Below are positions 52,394 through 59,192 of a stretch of DNA of 64,000 bases, piece after piece. A program made the position numbers and the translations under genes. The stretch is from Microvirga sp. (GTDB lineage: Bacteria > Pseudomonadota > Alphaproteobacteria > Rhizobiales > Beijerinckiaceae): positions 62,001 through 126,000 of the forward strand of contig JAPSLB010000007.1 of assembly GCA_031181145.1 (NCBI GenBank), read 5' to 3'. Numbering within the stretch: the first letter of the stretch is position 1; every line of letters starts with the position of its first letter. Below the pieces are notes generated by a model. The model saw only the letters and a list, made by a program, of their open reading frames with translations, did no database searches and was not told where the DNA came from.

Positions 52394-52436
52394 GATTCCT
52401 TTCTCCTTTCACTCGTGACACTCATGCGTCGCGGTT

Positions 52437-52463
52437 CGGTGCCGGCATCCTTGGCCGGCACCG
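52437..52463 (-). promoter_or_regulatory. Intercistronic hairpin between the two Hsp20 genes
   Basis: CGGTGCCGGC (52437-52446), a 7-base loop, GCCGGCACCG (52454-52463): ten perfect pairs and no T-tract, in the 92 bases between the two Hsp20 genes. Likely a processing or stabilising structure, or a partial terminator tuning the downstream five genes. Confidence 0.5.
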
Positions 52464-52485
52464 CAATCAGCAGAGGGTCGCGGCG

Positions 52486-52953
52486 TTACGCGGCTTTGCT
52501 GTGCTCGATCTGCTGCGGCTGAGACTTGGCGCCGGCCCCGATCTCGATCCGGCGGGGCTTCAGGGCCTCGGGCACCTCGCGCTTCAGATCGATCGTCAGC
52601 AGGCCGTTCTCGAGGCTCGCAGCCGTCACCTTCACATGATCGGCGAGATTGAAGGTTTGCTTGAAGGCGCGGGTCGCGATGCCGCGATGCAGGTATTGCT
52701 TGCCCTCTTCCGAGCCCTTCTTCTGGCCCGCGATAACGAGCTGGTTCTCTTTCTGGGTGATCTCGATTTCATCGGTCGAGAAGCCGGCAATGGCCATGGT
52801 GATGACATACTGGTCCTCACCCGCCTTTTCGATGTTGTAGGGCGGCCAGTTGGTCATGGAATCGATCTGCGATGACTGGTCGAGCAGATCGAACAGCCGG
52901 TCGAACCCGACCGTTGAACGGTAGAGGGGGGAAAAGTCGAAAGCCGATCTCAT
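52486..52953 (-). CDS. Small heat shock protein (Hsp20, IbpA type)
   Basis: 155 residues. N-terminus DFSPLYRSTVGFDRLFDLLD and the crystallin domain YNIEKAGEDQYVITMAIAGF, IEITQKENQLVIAGQKKG, LENGLLTIDLKREVPE place it in the IbpA-like class A group of rhizobial Hsp20s. It is the first gene of the minus-strand stress run. Ahead of it lie a heat-shock-type promoter and a leader that resembles a ROSE thermometer, in which GGAGGA (52966-52961) is set against TTGCT. Rhizobial hspA/B genes are classically controlled in this way. ATG 52953 is 7 bases from the SD sequence. Confidence 0.94.
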   Translation of the reverse strand: MRSAFDFSPLYRSTVGFDRLFDLLDQSSQIDSMTNWPPYNIEKAGEDQYVITMAIAGFSTDEIEITQKENQLVIAGQKKGSEEGKQYLHRGIATRAFKQTFNLADHVKVTAASLENGLLTIDLKREVPEALKPRRIEIGAGAKSQPQQIEHSKAA

Positions 52954-53040
52954 AGCTACATCCTCCATGTGAGCAACGTAACCATAAGGGCACCGGACAC
53001 CTGCCGGCGCCCGTACGGCCAAGCCTCAAAAGGCCTTGGC
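52954..53040 (-). ncRNA. ROSE-like RNA thermometer in the Hsp20 leader
   Basis: The mRNA leader before the Hsp20 gene has three candidate stem-loops. Two are upstream: plus-strand 53018-53040 (GCCAAGCCT arms) and 52988-53012 (GGGC(A)CCGG arms). The third has TTGCT (52976-52972) opposite the SD GGAGGA (52966-52961), the U(U/C)GCU anti-SD element of ROSE elements. At low temperature the SD would be hidden; heat would melt it. Seen in sequence only; no folding computed. Confidence 0.65.
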
Positions 53041-53052
53041 AATCATGATGTT

Positions 53053-53077
53053 AGTAATGTCGGCCGCGCTTTTCAAG
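53053..53077 (-). promoter_or_regulatory. RpoH (sigma-32)-type heat shock promoter
   Basis: On the minus strand CTTGAAA (53077-53071), 9 bases, GACATTACT (53061-53053). The -35 is the exact sigma-32 consensus core CTTGAAA, and the -10 resembles CCCATNT-type sequences. Transcription would start roughly 90 bases before the Hsp20 ATG. Confidence 0.6.
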
Positions 53078-53332
53078 AGGGTGTGCGAGCGCAATTTCGA
53101 CGCTCAGGACCTTAGGAAGCGCATCGTTCTTTGCGAGAACCGGGCCCGCCTTTTCGCCCGATGCGCCAGCCTCGCCAGAGCTCGATGAAGGAACGACGGA
53201 TCATGCTGCATGCGATCTCCCTCGCCGTCCTGACGATCCTTGCAGCTCCGTTCCCGCGCCTCAGGCGCCGGATGCCGCCATCCTCGCCCCGCATCGGCCA
53301 TGGCTGCAAGGCCCGGGACGCCGCGTGCCGCC

Positions 53333-54097
53333 TCAGGCGCTGCGGGCCCGCGCCTCCCGGGCGAGGTCGACGAGCCTGGAGCGCAGCTCCTCCGGACCTC
53401 GCAGCGGCGGCGAGAAGGCGAGGCGCAGCAGCTCGTCGCCGAGGGCCAGCTGCAGACCTTCCGGGTCGATCCCGATCAGCCGCCACGCGCCGTCCCGCGC
53501 GCCGCAGAGCCTTGTCGCATAGAGCGCCACAGCCTCTCCATGATCCTCGTTCATGTGCTCGACGGCCCCTGCCTCCATCTCCGCGAAACCGGGAAAGGCA
53601 GCCATATCGGTCAGCAGATCCTCCCGCCCCATGCGGTAGGCGCGGCCGAAACCGCCGTTGAGGCTGCCCGAGGAGACGTTCAGCCGCCAGAAGGCGAAGT
53701 CGGGAAAATCCACGTAGAGCGCGGCCTTGGGATGCTGCAGGAGATAGCGGCGGCGAATCCGTTGCACCTCGTCCGAACCCGGCTCCAGCCTCTCGGCCCG
53801 AGCCAGAAGGGTGAGGCGCGGATGGGCCAGCGGATCGCCCTTGCCGACGGCGGAGAGCAGGAGCGAGCAGCGCGGGTCGGCCGCGAGCAGTCGGGTATGG
53901 ACCGACAGTTGAGAGGTAAGGATCACGGGCGAGCCGTCGATGTCGGTGCCCACCGCCACGAGGCTGGCGAAGGGGATGCCCTCGTCGGCCGCATTGGTGG
54001 CGAGCGCGCCCGAGCGGGCTGAGCGCATCAGCTTCTTGGCCAGGAGCCGCGCCTCGTCGTCCACCGGCAGGGTCGGGTCTTTCTCCTTCACGTCCAT
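53333..54097 (-). CDS. HugZ/HutZ-type heme-utilisation protein (PNPOx-like split barrel with DUF2470)
   Basis: 254 residues. The first about 150 residues are a flavin-reductase/PNPOx-like split barrel (ALATNAADEGIPFASLVAVGTD, PVILTSQLSVHTRLLAADPRC, RLTLLARAERLEP). The C-terminus has a DUF2470 domain with VEHMNEDHGEAVALYATRL. The fusion is the HugZ family, which degrades or binds heme in the cytoplasm. The 180 bases between it and the Hsp20 promoter hold no recognised gene. A FecCD-type importer lies far away at 35 kb, so there is no operon link to heme uptake. Confidence 0.83.
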   Translation of the reverse strand: MDVKEKDPTLPVDDEARLLAKKLMRSARSGALATNAADEGIPFASLVAVGTDIDGSPVILTSQLSVHTRLLAADPRCSLLLSAVGKGDPLAHPRLTLLARAERLEPGSDEVQRIRRRYLLQHPKAALYVDFPDFAFWRLNVSSGSLNGGFGRAYRMGREDLLTDMAAFPGFAEMEAGAVEHMNEDHGEAVALYATRLCGARDGAWRLIGIDPEGLQLALGDELLRLAFSPPLRGPEELRSRLVDLAREARARSA

Positions 54098-54554
54098 GAT
54101 CCTGGGTCCTCCCCTGTCCGAGACTACCGGCGCGGCGCGCCTCGATACCGTCGTCTCCCTCCTCGATGCGGCATGTCGCGCGTTTGTGCAATACCACCGT
54201 GCTCTCCGGTCCGCCTCGAGGCCGAGGGTTGTCCGGACGATGCGGAAATCCTCGGATTCCGTTCTGCCATTCGGATAAGGAAAGGCGCTCGATGCCGGTC
54301 GCCGAATGAGAGGGCCGGAAGCGCGGACGTGGAAGCGGAATTTGAAATCCGAGCGTGGAGATAACCTAGGTTAACGGCAGGCGAAATAACACGGAGATTC
54401 GCGCCTTGCCGCGGGAACAACCGGGATTGCTCAATGATTTAGCAGGCCCATGGTTCTTCTTTGAACGCTCTTAATCACCAAGAACCCGATCGCAGCGAAA
54501 GCTGCGCCACGTGCGGGCGCAGCCATCTGCTGCGCCTATGTCAGGAGTCCAAGC
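54098..54554. other. Intergenic region upstream of cphA
   Basis: 457 bases between the divergent HugZ-type and cphA genes. No convincing gene was found. It holds the 12-base palindrome described separately and an AT-richer section near 54430-54480 that could hold the cphA promoter. Confidence 0.4.
54362..54373. promoter_or_regulatory. 12-base perfect palindrome
   Basis: TAACCTAGGTTA, about 180 bases before the cphA start and 265 after the HugZ-type start. A dimeric regulator site is possible; no regulator is known to me for it. Confidence 0.3.
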
Positions 54555-57422
54555 GTGGGCGACGAGTTTCAACCGCAACCCGTATCTGTCGGAGTCGTGA
54601 ATCTGGAGGTGGAGCAAGGGGCCCGCCATTCGCAGTCCCCCGATCGAAACGTCAGGCCCATGCGCGTCGTCGAGAGGGGGGTCTATCGCGGACCTCATCT
54701 TTACAGCCTCGCGCCCATGATCCGGATCAAGCTCGATCTCGGATCGCTGGAAGACTGGCCCTCCCGTCGCCTTCCCCGTTTCACGGAACGGCTCCTTGCC
54801 CTGTTGCCGGGCCTGCGCCAGCACGGCTGCTGCTTCCGCGAGCCGGGCGGCTTCGTGCGCCGTCTTGAGGAGGGCACTTGGCTCGGCCATGTCGCCGAGC
54901 ATGTCGCCATCGAGCTTCAGTCTCTCACGGGCATTCGCGTCACGCGCGGCAAGACCCGCTCGGTGCGCGGCGAGCCGGGCGTCTACAACGTCATGTACGC
55001 CTACGACGAGGAGGAGACCGGCCTGCTCGCGGGGCGTCTCGCGCTTCAGCTGGTCGATGCGCTCCTTCCCGCCGAGCTGCAGGGCGTGTCGGGCCTTGAT
55101 CGCGTCTACAGAGGCGAGGAGGAGCCTGCGCTCCAGGCTGCTTTCGATCTTCAGGCTGCCCTCGAGGCGCTCCGATGCGTCCACCGCCGCAGGGCCCTTG
55201 GGCCGACCACGCTCTCCCTCGTGCAGGAAGCGGAGCGCCGCGGCATTCCGGTCATGCGTCTCGATGACCACAGCCTCGTGCAGCTCGGCACCGGACGCCA
55301 CCAGAAGCGAATCCGCGCCAGCATCACGGGCCTCACATCCTCGATCGCGACCGATGCGGCGAGCGACAAGGATCTGACGAAGGCCCTTCTGGCCGATTCG
55401 GGCCTTCCGGTGCCCAGGGGCGAGGTGGTGCGCAAGGCCGAGGACGCGGTGCGCGCGGCGGAAAGGATCGGCTATCCCGTGGTGGTGAAGCCCCTCGACG
55501 GCAATCACGGGCGCGGCGTCAGCATCGATCTCGCGACCCCGGAGGAGGTGACGAAGGCCTTCGAGGATGCCGGGCGCCATTCGCGCCGCGTGATCGTGGA
55601 GAGCTGCTTCAAGGGACGCGACCATCGCATCCTCGTCGTGAACGGCGAGGTGGTGGCCGTGGCGGAGCGTATCCCCGCCCATGTGGTGGGCGACGGAGCA
55701 CGCAGCATCGCGGAACTCGTCGAGGAGGTGAACCAGGATCCCCGGAGGGGCGAGGGCCATGAGAACGTCATGACCCGCATCTCCCTCGACGATCATGCGC
55801 TCGGCGTTCTCGCGAAGGCGGGCCTTCACCCCGAAAGCATCCCGGCGGCGGGCCAGATCGTCCATCTTTGCGATACGGCCAACCTCTCGACGGGCGGAAC
55901 GGCGGTCGACCGCACCGACGACATACACCCCGACAACGCGCTGATCGCGCGGCGCGCCGCGCAAGCCGTCGGCCTCGATGTGGCAGGCATTGATTTCATC
56001 GCGCCCGACATCGCGCGCTCCGTGCACGAGACCGGCGGCGGAATCATCGAGGTCAATGCCGCGCCCGGCTTCCGCATGCATCTGCAGCCGTCGGAGGGAC
56101 GCCCGCGCAACGTGGCCCGGCCCGTGATCGACATGCTCTTCCCGCGCGGCACGCCGACCCGCATCCCGATCCTCGCGATCACGGGCACCAACGGCAAATC
56201 CACCACCTGCCGCATGGTGGGCCACATCCTGCGCACCCATGGGCTGAATGTGGGCCTCACCTCGACGACGGGCATCTACGTGAACAACGATCGGGTGATG
56301 GAGGCCGACGCCTCCGGCCCGTGGAGCGCGCGGGTGGTGCTGCGCGATCCCACCGTCGACGTGGCGGTTCTCGAGACCGCTCGCGGCGGAATCCTGCGCG
56401 AGGGCCTGGGCTTCCCGGAATGCGATGTGGGTCTCGTCACCAACATCCAGCCCGATCATCTGGGGCTGAAAGGCATCGACACGGTCGAGGATCTCGCCTC
56501 GGTGAAATCGGTTGTCGTCGAAGCGGTGCACCGGAACGGCACGAGCATTCTCAACGCCGACGACCCGCTGACCGTCGGCATGCGTCGTCGCGCGGGTGGG
56601 CGGATCGGCTATTTCTCGCTGCGCGGTGGCGCCGACATGCCGGACTTCCTGCGCGAGCATATCGAGGATGGCGGCCTCGCCGTGGTGCGTGAACCCGGAC
56701 GCTCGGCCAGCGGAGAGATCGTGATTCACGACGACGGCGACAGCATCCATGTGATGCGGGCCGCCGAGATCCCGGCGACGCTCGACGGACTGGCGGAGTT
56801 CAACGTGCAGAACGCCATGGGGGCCATCGCCATGGCCTTTGCGCAAGGGGTGCCGGTCAACGTCATCCGCATGGCCCTGTCCACCTACACCACCTCGTTC
56901 GAGCACAGCCCCGGCCGTCTCAACGTGTTCGACGGGCACGGCTTCCGCGTCATCCTCGATTACGCGCACAACCCGGCGGGTCTGCGTGCCCTGGGCGACC
57001 TGATCCTCAAGATGCGCCCGCGCCACCGGCGGCTGATCGGCATGATCAACATCCCGGGCGACCGGCGGGACGACGACATGCGCGAGATGGGCGCGCTGGC
57101 GGCGCGCTATTTCGACGAGATCATCTTCCGCGAGGATCCTGCCCGGCGCGGCCGCAAACCCGGCGAGATCGTCGCGCTGCTCGCCGAAGGCGCCCTCGCG
57201 GCCGGCTTCCCGGAGGAGAGGATCAGGTTGATTCTCGAAGAGGACGAGGCTGCCGATATCTGCCTCGGCATGGCGCAGCCGGGCGACCTGGTGGTGCTCA
57301 CGCCGACGGATGTGGAGGCCATGTGGCAGCAGGTGCTCACTTTCCGGCCCAGACCCGCCGCCCGCTTCGAGGTTGAACTCGAACGAACGGGCGAGGAGGA
57401 GCCCGTGCGGAAGAGAGCCTGA
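54555..57422 (+). CDS. cphA: Cyanophycin synthetase
   Basis: 955 residues from GTG 54555, which has AGGAG seven bases upstream. Classical CphA1 starts nearer ATG 54660 (MRVVERGVYRGPHLYS), so the true start is uncertain by 35 codons. Domains: an N-terminal domain with HVAEHVAIE (about 112-120), an ATP-grasp domain (about 240-480, YPVVVKPLDGNHGRGVSID) that adds Asp, and a Mur ligase-like domain (about 530-900) with ITGTNGKSTT (542-551) that adds Arg. It makes multi-L-arginyl-poly-L-aspartate, a nitrogen store, without ribosomes. It is followed by the matching cyanophycinase gene (113 bases on). Confidence 0.94.
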   Translation: MGDEFQPQPVSVGVVNLEVEQGARHSQSPDRNVRPMRVVERGVYRGPHLYSLAPMIRIKLDLGSLEDWPSRRLPRFTERLLALLPGLRQHGCCFREPGGFVRRLEEGTWLGHVAEHVAIELQSLTGIRVTRGKTRSVRGEPGVYNVMYAYDEEETGLLAGRLALQLVDALLPAELQGVSGLDRVYRGEEEPALQAAFDLQAALEALRCVHRRRALGPTTLSLVQEAERRGIPVMRLDDHSLVQLGTGRHQKRIRASITGLTSSIATDAASDKDLTKALLADSGLPVPRGEVVRKAEDAVRAAERIGYPVVVKPLDGNHGRGVSIDLATPEEVTKAFEDAGRHSRRVIVESCFKGRDHRILVVNGEVVAVAERIPAHVVGDGARSIAELVEEVNQDPRRGEGHENVMTRISLDDHALGVLAKAGLHPESIPAAGQIVHLCDTANLSTGGTAVDRTDDIHPDNALIARRAAQAVGLDVAGIDFIAPDIARSVHETGGGIIEVNAAPGFRMHLQPSEGRPRNVARPVIDMLFPRGTPTRIPILAITGTNGKSTTCRMVGHILRTHGLNVGLTSTTGIYVNNDRVMEADASGPWSARVVLRDPTVDVAVLETARGGILREGLGFPECDVGLVTNIQPDHLGLKGIDTVEDLASVKSVVVEAVHRNGTSILNADDPLTVGMRRRAGGRIGYFSLRGGADMPDFLREHIEDGGLAVVREPGRSASGEIVIHDDGDSIHVMRAAEIPATLDGLAEFNVQNAMGAIAMAFAQGVPVNVIRMALSTYTTSFEHSPGRLNVFDGHGFRVILDYAHNPAGLRALGDLILKMRPRHRRLIGMINIPGDRRDDDMREMGALAARYFDEIIFREDPARRGRKPGEIVALLAEGALAAGFPEERIRLILEEDEAADICLGMAQPGDLVVLTPTDVEAMWQQVLTFRPRPAARFEVELERTGEEEPVRKRA

Positions 57423-57535
57423 TCCTCCAGGCGTCGATGCCGGCCATGGGGCGCTCCCGAGAGGGATGCTCCGCGGCTTGGGCATCATCGATTCCATCAC
57501 GCCGGACCCTTCGGAACGAGGAGAGTGTCGAGACC

Positions 57536-58390
57536 ATGGCGGAACGCAGCAGGAAAGGATCGAAGGGGCCGCTCGTCATCATCGGCGGCGGCGAGGACAA
57601 AGAGGGCGAGCGCGCCATCCTGCGCGAGGTGGCCAGGCGCCTCGACGGCGGCAGGCTCGTCGTCGCCACCGTCGCCTCGCATGAGCCAGAGGGCTATTTC
57701 GAGGCTTACGAGCGCGCCTTCGCGGATCTCGGCATCACGGATCTCGTCGAGCTCTACGTGAAGGACCGGGCGGAGACCCTCGATCCGAACAAGCTCGACC
57801 TGCTCGACGGGGCCGCCGGCGTGTTCTTCTCGGGCGGCGACCAACTGAGGATTTCGAGCCAGATCGGCGACACGCCCATCGAGCAGCGCGTGCGCGAGAT
57901 CCATGAGCGGGGCGGGCTCCTCGCAGGCACCTCGGCCGGTGCCTCGGTCATGAGCGAGACGATGCTCGTGAAAGGGACGAGCGGCGAATCCTACAAGATC
58001 GGCGATGTCCACATGGCGCCCGGATTGGGTCTGGTGCGCAACATGATCATCGACCAGCACTTCGCGGAGCGGGGACGCTTCGGCCGCCTCTTCGGAGCCG
58101 TCGCGCACAACCCGCGTGAACTTGGAATCGGCATCGACGAAGACACGGCTCTCGTCTTCGAGGACGAACGTTTCCAGGTGATCGGCAGCGGCTGCGTCTA
58201 CGTGGTCGACGGCGCAGGCGTCACGCATTCCAACATCGCCGAAGCCGAACCGGAACGTGCGCTTTCCATGTACGACGTGCGCCTGCATGTGCTGAGCGCG
58301 GGCGACACGTTCGACGTCGCCAAACGGCGCCCGGCCGAAGTGCCCGACATCGGAAAGAGCCACGCCATCGAGACGCGGGGCCAGACGTGA
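57536..58390 (+). CDS. cphB: Cyanophycinase
   Basis: 284 residues, peptidase family S51. LVIIGGGEDKEGERAILREV opens the fold; GVFFSGGDQLRI and the nucleophile elbow LLAGTSAGASVMSE (Ser in GxSAG) form the active site; IIDQHFAERGRFGRL adds the His and NPRELGIGIDEDTALVF completes it. It hydrolyses cyanophycin to beta-Asp-Arg dipeptides. Start ATG 57536 follows GAGGAGAG. There is no signal peptide, so it acts on the internal store. Adjacent to cphA; together they form a storage-and-recovery unit. Confidence 0.94.
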   Translation: MAERSRKGSKGPLVIIGGGEDKEGERAILREVARRLDGGRLVVATVASHEPEGYFEAYERAFADLGITDLVELYVKDRAETLDPNKLDLLDGAAGVFFSGGDQLRISSQIGDTPIEQRVREIHERGGLLAGTSAGASVMSETMLVKGTSGESYKIGDVHMAPGLGLVRNMIIDQHFAERGRFGRLFGAVAHNPRELGIGIDEDTALVFEDERFQVIGSGCVYVVDGAGVTHSNIAEAEPERALSMYDVRLHVLSAGDTFDVAKRRPAEVPDIGKSHAIETRGQT

Positions 58391-58494
58391 CGTCCGGCGG
58401 CGAACACGCCCTCCCCCGGCCTTCCCCCATGGAACGGCGCGCGCCGAAGCTCGTTCTTCCGCATCGTTCGAAACGGCCATCAGAAAGCGACAGC

Positions 58495-58785
58495 ATGAAA
58501 ACCGCTCTTGTCCTCCTCGCCATCGCAGGCCTGTCGACGGGCGCCCTGGCGCAGCCGACCGCCACGACCCTGAACATGACCTGCGATCAGGCCAGGCAGA
58601 TCGTCGCCTCCCAAGGGGCCGTCGTGCTGCACACCGGGCCCACGACCTACGACCGCTATGTTCGCGATTCCAGCTTCTGCAACCGTCCTTTCACGGCCCG
58701 GCCTGCCTGGGTCAGAACCGCCGATGTTGCCCAATGCCCGATCGGGAGCGTCTGCCGCTCGGTCGACATCGAATCGGGGCAGTAA
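58495..58785 (+). CDS. Small secreted Cys-containing protein
   Basis: 96 residues. Signal peptide about 1-20 (ending GALAQP), then a short mature chain with four cysteines (NMTCDQA, SSFCNRP, VAQCPIGSVC) and the segment TGPTTYDRYVRDSSF. This small family recurs in Hyphomicrobiales and its function is unknown; two disulfides are probable in the periplasm. The gene lies 104 bases after cphB and may be read with it. Confidence 0.7.
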   Translation: MKTALVLLAIAGLSTGALAQPTATTLNMTCDQARQIVASQGAVVLHTGPTTYDRYVRDSSFCNRPFTARPAWVRTADVAQCPIGSVCRSVDIESGQ

Positions 58786-59192
58786 GGAAAGGGATCGGTC
58801 GGTACTCCCTCCGTGCATCAACTAACCCCTAAGTTGCCGGCTCCCAGCGAAGGACTGATGTCCTCACGGCTAAATTCTTGATTTATTGCCTATATTTGAG
58901 CCTCCCGGTGCCTCACGGCATACCGGTCGTGTGCCCCCACGCCCGGCCGACATGCGCCCCATGCCCTGCGGAAAGGAGGGCCGTTCAGAAGGTTCAGCCC
59001 GGTATCCACACTCCGAAAGGCATTTCGGTCGGGCAAGTGTTAAGAAGGTGAATATTCCGATCCTTCCCCTCCTCCAAAGGATGACCACCGGCTCTTTGGA
59101 GGGATTCGCGGAATATAACCTTAGGACACAACGTTACTCACGTTACCGTAAACAGCCACGCGCAAGGCATACGACGTTGAGGGACGGACCTG
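58786..59192. other. Intergenic region upstream of the adenylation-carrier-thioesterase gene
   Basis: 407 bases, with an AT-rich part from about 59030 to 59150. No gene is recognised. It carries the repeated ACGTTAC described below and a ribosome-binding GAGGGA before the next ATG. Confidence 0.4.
59131..59146. promoter_or_regulatory. Direct repeat of ACGTTAC
   Basis: ACGTTAC at 59131-59137 and again at 59140-59146, nine bases apart, followed by CGTAAAC. Located about 50 bases before the next gene, so a regulator site or core promoter part is possible. Confidence 0.3.

Noticed and set aside
53104..53332. Short minus-strand frames (for example one starting MIRRSFIELWRGW) between HugZ and the Hsp20 promoter
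   Set aside because: Under 40 codons and no ribosome-binding site; not enough support.
54471..57500. A minus-strand open frame of about 1009 codons opposite cphA
   Set aside because: High-GC antisense frame; the plus strand has full CphA motifs, and the minus frame has His/Arg/Asp-rich sequence with no domain.
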